64,000 nucleotides of DNA from NCBI GenBank assembly GCA_947502495.1, contig CANNAC010000001.1, positions 434,001 to 498,000 of the forward strand. The letters run 5' to 3'. Source of the stretch: an uncultured Flavobacteriaceae bacterium (GTDB taxonomy: Bacteria; Bacteroidota; Bacteroidia; Flavobacteriales; Flavobacteriaceae). The notes below the pieces were generated by a model. It was not told where the DNA came from and made no database searches. It saw only the letters and a list, made by a program, of their open reading frames with translations. Positions 1 through 10,313 of the stretch are shown piece after piece. The position numbers and the translations under genes were made by a program. How positions within the stretch are numbered: position 1 is the stretch's first letter; the number at the start of each line of letters is the position of its first letter.

Positions 1-2852
1 GTTATTATAATGAGGTTTTGTTCTTTTATAAGACTTACTGATAGTGCTTTTGCTTCCGCATGTTTTAAAACATTATTGGTGCATTCCTGAATAAAACGAT
101 AGCAGTTTAACGCTTGTGCTTCATTAAAAAAAGCATCGATTTTATTCACTTCTCCAGAAACAAATAAGCTAGTTTCTTTATCTATATCTAAAATTAATTG
201 CTCAATACTTTCGGTTAGTCCAAGTTGTTTTAATAATGGCGGATATAAACCACGAGAAAGAGTTCTTACTTCTTCTAAAGTGTTATGGGTAAGGGTGGTT
301 ATTTCGTCTTGATTGGTGTTTTGTGCTTTCTTTTTAATTAAAGTAAGTTGCTGACTAATACTATCATGAAGTTCTATGGCAATTCGGCTTCGTTCTTCTT
401 CTTGAGACTGTATTAAACCTTGTGAAAAGTTTTCCTGAAGGAGTTTTTTAATTTGCGCCTGTTTTAACATCCATAATAAAATGGCTATAATGATGAGGCT
501 AATTAACGCAATAAACCACCAGGTTTTATAAATAAATTCTCGACTCTTTATAGTGATGTTTAAGGAATCTGCTATTTTTTTTCTAGAAAAATCTAAGGCT
601 TCAATTTCTAAGGTGTAATTTCCAGCTGCTAAATTCGGAATTTGAATTACATTCTGGTGTTTTAAGTCTACCCATTCCTTTTTGTTTAAACGATACCTAA
701 AATTGTAATCTTGCGTAATTTTGACTGCGTTTTTTAAAGCAAAATGAAGCTCTAACGCTCTGTTTTCTGTTGGAAGTATAATGGGATTGTTAGCTTCTAA
801 ATCGATACGATTAAAGTTGGTCGTGTATTTCTTTAAGTCATTATCATATTTATTTACTTGAAGTAAAACTAATTCGGAAACATCTTTTTTTACTTCTAAA
901 TCTTCTGGTCTAAAATAGTTTAGTCCTTGAATCGTACCTACTAAAAATACATTATCATGCGTTTTTAAAGCACTATATCTATTCGCTTCGTTATTGCTTA
1001 AGCCTTCATTTTTAGAAAAACGGGTTGAGGTTTTATCTTTTGGATTATAGGATACAATACCGTTAAAAGTATTAATCCACCAAAGATCCTTGTTAAAAAG
1101 AATAGTCGCAATTCCGGCCTTTAAATCGTCTTTATAGAGTGTTGTGAAACTTTCGTTTTCCGGATTAAAGCCTATTATGTTTCCTGCTCTTGTTCCTAAT
1201 AAGTAGCCGTAATCTTTATGATAATCACACATTAAAATATAAGGATCTTCCAGTTGCGTTTTCTCATTATAGAATTTATGTTCTTTTGTTTTTAGATTAT
1301 AGGTTAGCAGTCCTTTATCTGTTCCTGCGACTACTAAATTGCTGTTTTTTTGTATTTCAAGATCGTAAATATATAAGGAGTCTGTTGCAACTAGCGGTTT
1401 ATGCGTTTTAGTACTTGTGTTAAACTCCATTAAATTATAATTCTGTGTACCATAAATAATCGTACTATCTGTAGAACGTTCCATGCATATTACGGTATAA
1501 TGGTTAAAGCGCTCGGTATTTAATGTCTTTATATTCGTTTTTAAAATGGAACCTTCATTGCTACTCCAAACAATACTATCATTTTCTTTAATGAGGTTTC
1601 GTGAAGATCTTGGGGTTAGTAATTTATTGTTTAGTTTAAGATTTAAAGGGTTTACTTCATTTGTTGTAGTATTTACATTATACCATCCTTTAAGCTCTGT
1701 AGATATTAGGTAATTTGAAGTATCTATTTCGTGAATAGACCGTATACTATTTGTTTTTAAAAAGGTTTTTATTTTTTCTGAAGGAAATTCATAATAATAT
1801 AATTCATTATTATAAGCCGTCCAGAACCCTTCTTTTAAATTATTGGAAACAATTTCAAAACCAAAGTCCACATCAGAATAGCTAACCTTTTCTGTGTACA
1901 TCGTTTTAAAACCATCTGATTCTAATAGGTTAAAATGCATTTCATCTTTTAGCAAGGATATTATAATATGATTACCTAAAGCGTCATTATAAGCATTAAA
2001 ATAGGTTTTTGAAAGTGTTGTGTTTTTTATGTCAGAAGGTATGATTTCCTTCGTTTTTTCCTGAATCGTATATAACTGTTTCCTATTGCGAATAAAAGCA
2101 TAAAAACTAGAATCTATTTTGAATATGTCTTCCATCCAAAACTTAGTTTGTCCTTTTTTAGGATGGTTAAAAGCATTTTGATCTTGTTTTTGTAATAGCT
2201 TTCCATTCCAATCAAATACCATTATAGGAAAGCAATTATCTCCAATAATACAATAGTCTTTAAAGGGAATAAATCGTGTGGAAGCAGATATTAAATATTG
2301 GTTATCTAGGTATTTATAACTAAATATAGGTTGTAAGTCAAGGTCGTTTCCTATACTGTTAATCGTAGTTTTAGCTCCTGTTTGTGTTAAAATATAATCT
2401 TTCTCTTGGTATGTAAATACATTGGAAAGTTGCACTTGATCCTTTATCGATTTTCCGGTTTTTATTCTTGTAAATACAGTGGTAATCGGATCAAATAAAT
2501 ATAAAATATGTCCAATAGCAGTTACTGCTTTGATATAAAATTTGCCATCATTACGCTTATAGATTTGTCCTATTTTGTTGATTGGCTCGTCTAAAATGGG
2601 TAACGCTATATTATGAAAAGATTTACCGTTAAAGCGTTGTAAAAATAACTGTTGGTTATTAAGGATAATAGTTCTTACATCATTATTGGTGCCGCCTAGC
2701 CATAAAAAACCATCATTATCTATACACATGGTGGTTACAAGATGTAATTCTAATCCGTCTTGCTTTGTAAAGGTTTTTTTGAATAGTTTATTCGATTGCC
2801 CAAAAGAAAGGATGGAGAATAAAAATAAAAAGAGCAACAGACTTTTATGCAT
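1..2852 (-). CDS. Two-component sensor histidine kinase with N-terminal propeller repeats (partial; C-terminus runs off the window start)
   Basis: Reverse-strand open frame from ATG at 2852 (MHKSLLLFLFLFSILSFGQSNKLFKKTF...); propeller-like motif (GLELHLVTTMCIDNDGFLWLGGTNN); near the edge a HisKA_3-type motif (AIELHDSISQQLTLIKKK) and ...FIQECTNNVLKHAEA. Not in the ORF track because it is open at the window edge. Confidence 0.85.
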   Translation of the reverse strand, partial: MHKSLLLFLFLFSILSFGQSNKLFKKTFTKQDGLELHLVTTMCIDNDGFLWLGGTNNDVRTIILNNQQLFLQRFNGKSFHNIALPILDEPINKIGQIYKRNDGKFYIKAVTAIGHILYLFDPITTVFTRIKTGKSIKDQVQLSNVFTYQEKDYILTQTGAKTTINSIGNDLDLQPIFSYKYLDNQYLISASTRFIPFKDYCIIGDNCFPIMVFDWNGKLLQKQDQNAFNHPKKGQTKFWMEDIFKIDSSFYAFIRNRKQLYTIQEKTKEIIPSDIKNTTLSKTYFNAYNDALGNHIIISLLKDEMHFNLLESDGFKTMYTEKVSYSDVDFGFEIVSNNLKEGFWTAYNNELYYYEFPSEKIKTFLKTNSIRSIHEIDTSNYLISTELKGWYNVNTTTNEVNPLNLKLNNKLLTPRSSRNLIKENDSIVWSSNEGSILKTNIKTLNTERFNHYTVICMERSTDSTIIYGTQNYNLMEFNTSTKTHKPLVATDSLYIYDLEIQKNSNLVVAGTDKGLLTYNLKTKEHKFYNEKTQLEDPYILMCDYHKDYGYLLGTRAGNIIGFNPENESFTTLYKDDLKAGIATILFNKDLWWINTFNGIVSYNPKDKTSTRFSKNEGLSNNEANRYSALKTHDNVFLVGTIQGLNYFRPEDLEVKKDVSELVLLQVNKYDNDLKKYTTNFNRIDLEANNPIILPTENRALELHFALKNAVKITQDYNFRYRLNKKEWVDLKHQNVIQIPNLAAGNYTLEIEALDFSRKKIADSLNITIKSREFIYKTWWFIALISLIIIAILLWMLKQAQIKKLLQENFSQGLIQSQEEERSRIAIELHDSISQQLTLIKKKAQNTNQDEITTLTHNTLEEVRTLSRGLYPPLLKQLGLTESIEQLILDIDKETSLFVSGEVNKIDAFFNEAQALNCYRFIQECTNNVLKHAEAKALSVSLIKEQNLIII

Positions 2853-3022
2853 CAGGTCAAATTTGGGGATTTGTTGTACTTTTTTTGAAGAAAGTACATG
2901 GGTAAAGATATTCAAAAATAAAAAAAAGGAAGCAATACTATAATTGTTTATAATTATTAATAATTCTGAAGCATTAAAACACAGGGATTGGTTATTTTCA
3001 CGCTTTATAAAAGGAAAGAGAT

Positions 3023-5377
3023 TTGGAGAAGTATTTAAGTCAGTTAAACGAAGCACAATTAGCACCAACTATTCAAAAAGATGGTCCTATGATCGTCATT
3101 GCAGGAGCAGGTTCTGGGAAAACGCGTGTGCTTACCTATAGAATTGCATATTTAATGAGTCAAGGTGTAGACTCGTTTAACATATTAGCGCTAACCTTTA
3201 CCAATAAGGCAGCTAAAGAAATGAAAGAACGTATTTCCAGTATTGTTGGTAATGAAGCCAAGAATTTATGGATGGGAACGTTTCACTCTGTATTTGCTAA
3301 AATCCTTCGTTTTGAAGGGCACCATTTAGGATTCCCTAGTAATTTTACTATTTATGACGCGCAAGATTCGCAGCGTCTTTTGGGTTCTATTATAAAAGAA
3401 ATGGGCCTAGAAAAAGATATCTATAAAACCAAACAGGTTTTTAGTAGAATATCTTCTTATAAAAATAACTTAATCACCGTAAAAGCATACTTTAAGAATC
3501 CCGAATTAATGGAAGCCGATGTCATGACACGACGACCAAAAATGGGAGAGATTTACAAAGAATACGTAGATCGTTGCTTTAAAGCGGGTTGCATGGATTT
3601 TGATGATTTGTTATTACGTACCAATGAGCTATTAACTCGGTTTCCTAATGTATTAGCACAATATCAAGATAAATTTAGATACATATTAGTGGATGAGTAT
3701 CAAGATACAAACCATAGTCAATACCTTATTGTTCGTGCATTAGCCGATCGTTTTCAAAATATATGTGTGGTAGGTGATGATGCACAAAGTATTTATGCGT
3801 TCCGTGGCGCAAACATTAATAATATTTTGAATTTTCAGAAGGATTATGATGATGTGAAACTTTTTAGATTAGAGCAAAACTATCGTTCTACAAAAAATAT
3901 AGTTGGAGCTGCCAATTCCGTTATTGAGCATAATAAGACCAAAATTGATAAGATAGTTTGGACCGCAAATGATGAAGGAGCAAAGGTGAAAGTGAATCGC
4001 TCTTTAACCGATGGAGATGAAGGACGTTTTGTAGCGGGAACTATTTGGGATGAAAAAATGAACAATCAATTGCATAATAGCGATTTTGCCGTTCTATATC
4101 GTACCAATGCACAATCTCGTTCTATTGAAGATGCCTTGCGTAAAAGAGATATTCCGTATCGTATTTATGGAGGATTATCTTTCTACCAACGTAAAGAAAT
4201 AAAAGATGTAACTGCATATTTACGTTTAATTCTTAATCCTTCGGATGAGGAAGCACTAAAACGTGTTATTAATTATCCAGGAAGAGGAATAGGGCAAACC
4301 ACTATTGATAGGTTAGTGGTAGCTGCTAATGGTTACGGGAAAACAATTTTTGAGGTTTTACAAAACATTCATAAAGTCGAGATTAATATAAATGGTGGTA
4401 CAAAAAATAAGTTGCGTGATTTTGTGACTTTAATTGAAAGCTATCAAGTAATGAATAAAACGGCAAATGCATTTGATTTAGCCGAACACGTTACTAAAAG
4501 TAGCGGATTAATACGCGAATTTAATAAAGACGGAACACCAGAAGGGATTTTGCGTTTAGATAACGTGCAAGAACTTTTAAATGGTATCAAAGATTTTGTG
4601 GAAGGACAAATGGAGCTGGCAGATGCTGGAGATTCATTAGCAGAATTCTTAGAAGATGTTGCTCTAGCTACCGATTTGGATGCCGATAAAGGCGATGCAG
4701 ATCACGTGGCATTAATGACTATTCACCTTGCAAAAGGACTTGAGTTTAATCATGTCTTTATTGTTGGTTTAGAAGAGGATTTATTTCCTAGTGCTATGAG
4801 TATGAATACACGTAGCGAACTAGAAGAAGAACGTCGTTTGTTTTACGTGGCACTTACTAGAGCCGAAAAACAAGCGTATTTAACCTATGCTTTGTCTCGT
4901 TATAGATGGGGGAAATTAGTAGATTCAGAGCCTAGTCGTTTTATTGATGAAATAGACGAGACCTTTGTAGAAAATACCACTCCTAAAGAAGAAAGACGCT
5001 TTAACCCAATGTTAGATTCTGATATTTTTGGTGATACACCTCCAAATAAAATTAGATTTAAAAAACCAAAAGAACTTACTTTTAAGAAAAAGGGAACAAC
5101 TAAAAAAGAACCAGATAACTTTAAAATAGCAACACCAAAGAATTTAAAAAGGGTATCAAAAACCACAGAAAGTGCAACCGAAAGCGCAAACACAAATACA
5201 AACTTGTTTGACGGAGAATTAAGAGTTGGTAGTGTGGTAAAACACATGCGTTTTGGTAAAGGAGAAGTTTTAAAAATTGAAGGTGTTGGTGGCGATATGA
5301 AAGCTGAAATTAAGTTTCTAACTGGTGGTGTTAAGAAATTATTGCTTCGTTTTGCTAAGTTGCAGGTTATTGGATAG
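3023..5377 (+). CDS. uvrD: UvrD/PcrA-type ATP-dependent DNA helicase
   Basis: Walker A AGAGSGKT, LVDEYQDTNHSQ, VVGDDAQSIYAFRGA, ALMTIHLAKGLEF, YVALTRAEK: superfamily 1A helicase motifs. Confidence 0.95.
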   Translation: MEKYLSQLNEAQLAPTIQKDGPMIVIAGAGSGKTRVLTYRIAYLMSQGVDSFNILALTFTNKAAKEMKERISSIVGNEAKNLWMGTFHSVFAKILRFEGHHLGFPSNFTIYDAQDSQRLLGSIIKEMGLEKDIYKTKQVFSRISSYKNNLITVKAYFKNPELMEADVMTRRPKMGEIYKEYVDRCFKAGCMDFDDLLLRTNELLTRFPNVLAQYQDKFRYILVDEYQDTNHSQYLIVRALADRFQNICVVGDDAQSIYAFRGANINNILNFQKDYDDVKLFRLEQNYRSTKNIVGAANSVIEHNKTKIDKIVWTANDEGAKVKVNRSLTDGDEGRFVAGTIWDEKMNNQLHNSDFAVLYRTNAQSRSIEDALRKRDIPYRIYGGLSFYQRKEIKDVTAYLRLILNPSDEEALKRVINYPGRGIGQTTIDRLVVAANGYGKTIFEVLQNIHKVEININGGTKNKLRDFVTLIESYQVMNKTANAFDLAEHVTKSSGLIREFNKDGTPEGILRLDNVQELLNGIKDFVEGQMELADAGDSLAEFLEDVALATDLDADKGDADHVALMTIHLAKGLEFNHVFIVGLEEDLFPSAMSMNTRSELEEERRLFYVALTRAEKQAYLTYALSRYRWGKLVDSEPSRFIDEIDETFVENTTPKEERRFNPMLDSDIFGDTPPNKIRFKKPKELTFKKKGTTKKEPDNFKIATPKNLKRVSKTTESATESANTNTNLFDGELRVGSVVKHMRFGKGEVLKIEGVGGDMKAEIKFLTGGVKKLLLRFAKLQVIG

Positions 5378-5404
5378 GTTTACTTAGTCTTTAGTCTTTA
5401 GTCT

Positions 5405-6277
5405 TTAGTCTTCAGTGTCTAAATGCGCTTCAATAAAAGTGTGTAGTTTGATCGTGGTATCTAGTAAGTTTAAGCCAACCCAGCCGTGACCTTCATTTTG
5501 ATATAGAGTAAAATCATGGATAACACCAAGATTTTCCAATTTATCACGCATTGCTGTTCCTTGTGAAGTTGGTATTAATGGATCTTCTCCGCCATAAAAT
5601 AAAATAGTTGGCGGAGCACTTGCGGTTACTTGATGGTACGGACTAACTTCTTCTAAAAGGGCAGTAGTTGCATGTACATCAAAGACATTTAATATTGCTT
5701 GTAATTCGGGATCTGTACTGTTTAGGTATGCAGGATCTGTGAAATTTGTCGGACCAACAATGCTACAAAGCATTTTTGTTTGCTCATTTATATCAAAAGC
5801 ATAGCTCCAAAGCATCGATAAATGCGCACCAGCACTTACTCCAAGAAAGCCTAAATCATCGGAAATAACATATTCATTTTGCTTGTTCCTTAGATGGTTT
5901 ACAACCGACGTGATATCATTGATTTGCATTGGGTATGCTTCGGAAGTATTTTCTGCCAACCTATAATTCATATTTACAACAGCAATATTAGATAGGTTTT
6001 CTAGCATATAATCTTTAAAACCATTCATGTCTGCTTTATCTCCAGAAGTCCAACCACCGCCATGAACTAGTATCATGATTTTAGTGTCTTCTGTTCGATT
6101 AGCAGGAAGATATAGATCGAAAACTTGGTCGCTATCGCTACCATAAGAAATGTTTAGTTCTTCATGAAATTCTAAAGGATCCATACTCGTTATATCCTCA
6201 GTATTATCTGTTTCATCACACGAAAACACACCAATTAGAAGAAGGAATAATAATAAATGCCTGAAGATATTTCGCAT
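5405..6277 (-). CDS. Alpha/beta hydrolase (esterase/lipase-like) lipoprotein
   Basis: Lipobox-like LIGVFSCDE; HGGGW oxyanion motif; GVSAGAH nucleophile elbow; C-terminal GHGW. Confidence 0.85.
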   Translation of the reverse strand: MRNIFRHLLLFLLLIGVFSCDETDNTEDITSMDPLEFHEELNISYGSDSDQVFDLYLPANRTEDTKIMILVHGGGWTSGDKADMNGFKDYMLENLSNIAVVNMNYRLAENTSEAYPMQINDITSVVNHLRNKQNEYVISDDLGFLGVSAGAHLSMLWSYAFDINEQTKMLCSIVGPTNFTDPAYLNSTDPELQAILNVFDVHATTALLEEVSPYHQVTASAPPTILFYGGEDPLIPTSQGTAMRDKLENLGVIHDFTLYQNEGHGWVGLNLLDTTIKLHTFIEAHLDTED

Positions 6278-6324
6278 AATGAATTAATTAACTACTTTGT
6301 AAACGCTTTTTAAAGATAGTTATT

Positions 6325-6945
6325 ATGGCGCAGTTTATAAAAATATACGAAGAAAATCCTAACAGTAAGATGATTAGGAAGGTAGTGGACGTGTTAAAAA
6401 AAGGAGGATTAATTATCTATCCTACAGATACCGTTTATGGTTTAGGCTGTGATATCACTAATACCAAAGCTTTAGAACGAATTGCAAGGATTAAAGGAGT
6501 AAAGCTCGAAAAAGCAAACTTCTCTTTTATTTGTCATGATTTAAGTAATTTAAGCGATTACGTAAAGCAAATTGATTCTTCGACCTTTAAAATATTAAAA
6601 CGTGCGCTTCCGGGACCATATACCTTTATTCTTCCTGGCGCAAAAAGTTTACCAGTCGTTTTTAAAAAGAAAAAAACAGTGGGTATTCGTGTGCCAAATA
6701 ACAATATAGCGCTCGAAATTGTAAAAGAATTGGGTAACCCAATTGTTTCTACTTCTATTCGTGATGACGATGCAATTTTAGAATATACCACAGATCCAGA
6801 ACTAATTTTAGAGAAATGGGGTAGCCTCGTCGATTTGGTTATTGATGGTGGTTACGGAGATAATGAAGCATCTACTATTATCGATTTCTCGGAAGGAGAT
6901 CCAATAATTGTAAGAGAAGGAAAAGGAAGCTTAGATATTTTTTAA
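6325..6945 (+). CDS. L-threonylcarbamoyladenylate synthase (Sua5/YciO/YrdC family)
   Basis: GGLIIYPTDTVYGLGCD and PGPYTFIL motifs; 206 aa. Confidence 0.93.
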   Translation: MAQFIKIYEENPNSKMIRKVVDVLKKGGLIIYPTDTVYGLGCDITNTKALERIARIKGVKLEKANFSFICHDLSNLSDYVKQIDSSTFKILKRALPGPYTFILPGAKSLPVVFKKKKTVGIRVPNNNIALEIVKELGNPIVSTSIRDDDAILEYTTDPELILEKWGSLVDLVIDGGYGDNEASTIIDFSEGDPIIVREGKGSLDIF

Positions 6946-7104
6946 TTAGAAACTAAATGTCATTGCGAGGAGTGAGCGACGTGGCAATCTTTTAAATGGA
7001 AGTTAATATTTATGTTTTCAAATAGATTCTGAATCCAGTTCAGAATGACAAAATCTGGTTCCTAATACTAAATTTTTGAGAAAAATTAATATAAATCAAA
7101 ATGC

Positions 7105-7452
7105 ATGAAACCCACCAACAACCACATCAATTACATAGAATTTAAAACGAAAGACTTAGAAGCAACGAAAGCGTTTTATGCGAAGGTGTTTGGTTGGACG
7201 TTCACCGATTACGGACCAACATATACATCTTTTGAAGATAGTGGAATAGCAGGTGGTTTTGAAAAAACGGAAGCAGCAATTACAAATGGTGTTCTGATAG
7301 TGCTGTATCATGAAAACTTAGAAGAAATCAAACAGCAAGTAATTGCTGCAAAGGCTAAAATTAGTGTGGATACTTTTTCTTTTCCTGGCGGAAAACGATT
7401 TCAGTTTTTAGATCCTTCTGGTAATGAGCTTGCTGTTTGGTGTTATGATTAA
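7105..7452 (+). CDS. VOC (glyoxalase/bleomycin resistance) family protein
   Basis: YIEFKTKDLEATKAFYAKVFGWTFTDYGP ... FLDPSGNELAVW. Confidence 0.9.
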   Translation: MKPTNNHINYIEFKTKDLEATKAFYAKVFGWTFTDYGPTYTSFEDSGIAGGFEKTEAAITNGVLIVLYHENLEEIKQQVIAAKAKISVDTFSFPGGKRFQFLDPSGNELAVWCYD

Positions 7453-7696
7453 TTCTTATTCCTGTGAAAGCAGGAATCTACATTAGATTCTAAATCCAGT
7501 TCAGAATGACAAAACCCCGTTTAGAAAGACAAAATTTAGTTTAGAAAGATAAATATTCATGTATTTGCGTTAAGGATGGAAAGGTTTGTTTGAGCTCATC
7601 TTTGATAGCGAGCCTAGAAAGCCTGACGCTACGTAGCTTGACACCTTCGCCGAAATGGTTATGAAGGCTGAATAGCGAAGTAGGGTAACGCCATAA

Positions 7697-7724
7697 AAAA
7701 AGCCCAACCTTTCGGTTGAGCTTT
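7697..7724 (-). terminator. Hairpin terminator downstream of the OmpA gene
   Basis: AAGCCCAACCtttcGGTTGAGCTT with A-tract on the left (T-tract on minus strand). Confidence 0.75.
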
Positions 7725-7746
7725 TAAAATTATTCTTTTCTAAAAA

Positions 7747-8607
7747 TTAGTTTTCTTCAGAAAGTGCTTTCATTTCCGTTTCAATCATTTCATAAAATTG
7801 ATCGATTTTTGGAAGAATGTAAATTTTAGTTCTTCTGTTAATTGCTCTGTTCTCTGCAGTATCATTAGATACTAAAGGTAAATGATCTCCACGTCCTGCA
7901 GCAATTAATTGTTCTGGTTTAACACCTAAACTTTGTAATGCTCTAACAATGGAAGTACTACGTTTTACACTTAAATCCCAGTTGTCCACTAAAACACCAC
8001 CTCTGTTATATGGTACATTGTCTGTATGACCTTCTACCATTGCTTCAAAATTAGGTTTACCATTAATTACAGTAGCAACTTTTCCTAAGATTTCATTTGC
8101 TCTATCCGAAATATTGTAGCTACCTGTTTTAAATAATAACTTGTCGGATAAAGAGATAAAAACAACGCTTTTCTCTACGTTAATTTGAATATCCTCGTCA
8201 TTTAAACCAACTTCTTTCTTTAAACTCGTAACTAAAGCTAGTGTTACACTATCTTTTTTAGTTAAAGCATCTTGTAATCTAGAAATTTTAAGATCTTTTT
8301 CTTTTAAGCTTTCTAAAGATTTTTCAAGATTTGAAGCACCTTTAGTCGTTAATACAGTCATACCTTGTGTAGTTTGTATTAAATCTTTATTGGTGTCTTT
8401 CAAATTCGCTAATTGCTCTTGTAATGCAATTGCACGAGCACTTACAGCCGATTTGTCTTCTAAACAAGAGTTCAGTTTGACCGTTGCTGTATTTAATAAA
8501 TCTTGTGTTGTTTTTTGTTTGGCTTCCATAGCAGCAAATTCTTTTTTAGAAACGCATGAGCTTAAAAGCAAAAGTGCTGTTGCACTTAGTAATACAATTT
8601 TTTTCAT
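7747..8607 (-). CDS. OmpA family lipoprotein (coiled-coil plus OmpA C-terminal domain)
   Basis: Lipobox LLLSSCVSK; VEGHTDNVPYN...LSVKRSTSIVRALQSLGV...GRGDHLPL..NRRTKIYILP. Confidence 0.93.
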   Translation of the reverse strand: MKKIVLLSATALLLLSSCVSKKEFAAMEAKQKTTQDLLNTATVKLNSCLEDKSAVSARAIALQEQLANLKDTNKDLIQTTQGMTVLTTKGASNLEKSLESLKEKDLKISRLQDALTKKDSVTLALVTSLKKEVGLNDEDIQINVEKSVVFISLSDKLLFKTGSYNISDRANEILGKVATVINGKPNFEAMVEGHTDNVPYNRGGVLVDNWDLSVKRSTSIVRALQSLGVKPEQLIAAGRGDHLPLVSNDTAENRAINRRTKIYILPKIDQFYEMIETEMKALSEEN

Positions 8608-8712
8608 AATAAATGAATGGATTAAATAATGTTAATTTAACAGGACAAAATTATACAAAAGAATGATACAATATTCCATCATTAACAAAAACTTTAACAT
8701 TTTTATAAACAA

Positions 8713-9690
8713 TTAAAAAGTCTTGTTACCTTTTATAAAATAAGAAAAAACGATCGATTTAGTCTGGTAATAATCCTTTTTCTTCGGAAGTATTTTTCGC
8801 TCTTTTAATAATCTTGGTAATGCGGAGTAATAACTAAAATGCGCTTTAAATATTGCACCGATATGTGTTATTTTAAATTGAAGCAAAAACTTAATTGCCG
8901 CAACACCATCTAAAACTAATCTGTTGAAGATTAAAAAGAATAAAACACCGGAAGCATTTTTGGTTAGCGTGAACAAACTATTTCTAAAATTAAGATAGGT
9001 TTTTTTAGGATTGCTACTTTGTAATGTTGCTCCGCCTACGTGATATACGGTAGAAGTCCCAATATATTTGGTGGTATAGTTTAGGTTAAAAGCTCTCCAA
9101 CATAAATCTATTTCTTCCATGTGCGCAAAAAAACTTTCGTCAAATCCATGTAGCGCTTTAAAGGTCTCCTTTCTTATAAAAAAGCATGCACCAGAGGCCC
9201 AGAAAATAGTTGTGTCTTGGTATTGGTTTACGTCTTTTTCAATGGTATCAAAAATTCGTCCTCTGCAATACGGATAACCATATTTATCTATAAACCCGCC
9301 AGCAGCTCCTGCATATTCAAAATGACTCTTGTTTTTGTAGTCTAATATTTTTGGTTGAATAATAGCCGTTTTTGCATTGGTTTGAAATTCGGATAGAATA
9401 GGAGCAAGCCAGTTTTTGCTTACTTCAATATCGCTATTTAAAAGGCAGAATATTTCTTCTTCTACATGTTGCAAAGCATCGTTATAACCTTTTGCATAGC
9501 CTCCGTTTTCGGTATTCTGTATGATTTTAATTTCTGGATAATTGGTCTTTACAAAAGCTACAGAATTATCTGTAGACGCATTATCAGCAACATATATAGT
9601 TGCTTCTTTAGAGTATGCAACTACAGAAGGTAAGAACTTTTCGAGAAGCTCTTTTCCGTTCCAGTTTAATATGACGACAGCTATTTTCAA
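8713..9690 (-). CDS. Glycosyltransferase family 2 protein
   Basis: VVILNWNGKELLEKFLPSVV...VADNASTDNS...FCLLNSDIEV...GFDESFFAHMEEIDLCWR. Confidence 0.93.
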   Translation of the reverse strand: MKIAVVILNWNGKELLEKFLPSVVAYSKEATIYVADNASTDNSVAFVKTNYPEIKIIQNTENGGYAKGYNDALQHVEEEIFCLLNSDIEVSKNWLAPILSEFQTNAKTAIIQPKILDYKNKSHFEYAGAAGGFIDKYGYPYCRGRIFDTIEKDVNQYQDTTIFWASGACFFIRKETFKALHGFDESFFAHMEEIDLCWRAFNLNYTTKYIGTSTVYHVGGATLQSSNPKKTYLNFRNSLFTLTKNASGVLFFLIFNRLVLDGVAAIKFLLQFKITHIGAIFKAHFSYYSALPRLLKERKILPKKKDYYQTKSIVFSYFIKGNKTF

Positions 9691-10313
9691 ACGTTATTTT
9701 GGTTTTTAATATACAGCGCAAAGTTAAGCAACCAAAACAAAATAGAAGCTTCTAAAAGTCTTTGTTGTAAACCAATAAAATCACCTGCAGGATTACTCGA
9801 AATTAGAAAACTAAATAGGAAAGCCGATATGCCACAAATAATAGAAAGTAAGGTAATGTTTTTTCCGTGTTTGGCCTTTTTTAAACCAAGTCCAATTATA
9901 AGCAAACAGAGTGGAGTAATTAAATAGGTCAAAGCACCAATGATATTATGAATGATTTGAGAGATACTCGGATTAATAAATTCTTTATTACAACCAGCAT
10001 CACAAGGGAAAATACCTACTATAATAGTGGCAATTCCGTAGCATAAAGCAAATCCTAATAGTCCCAGTTTTATCCAATTTGATTTTGGGAAAAACTTCAT
10101 TGCCGAAATAGCGAATATGCTAGTAAAAATACCACTGGGTATATATCCTAGAACTCTAATATATAGTCCGTATTGCGTATCAATAGCGTAAATTTCGCTT
10201 ATAAATTGTTGTATATGGTTGTAATTTGGAATTAAGAATCCTCCTAAAATGGATGGAACAATAAAAAATAAAGCGCCTAGAATGGCAAACCAAAAAGTAG
10301 TAGTTCTATTCAT
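9687..10313 (-). CDS. DUF998-like multi-spanning membrane protein
   Basis: About six hydrophobic segments; GIFPCDAGC motif; overlaps the glycosyltransferase start by 4 bp. Confidence 0.75.
   Translation of the reverse strand: MNRTTTFWFAILGALFFIVPSILGGFLIPNYNHIQQFISEIYAIDTQYGLYIRVLGYIPSGIFTSIFAISAMKFFPKSNWIKLGLLGFALCYGIATIIVGIFPCDAGCNKEFINPSISQIIHNIIGALTYLITPLCLLIIGLGLKKAKHGKNITLLSIICGISAFLFSFLISSNPAGDFIGLQQRLLEASILFWLLNFALYIKNQNNV

Noticed and set aside
2686-3141. Plus-strand ORFs at 2686-2943 and 2944-3141
   Set aside because: First lies antisense to the histidine kinase start; second overlaps uvrD in another frame.
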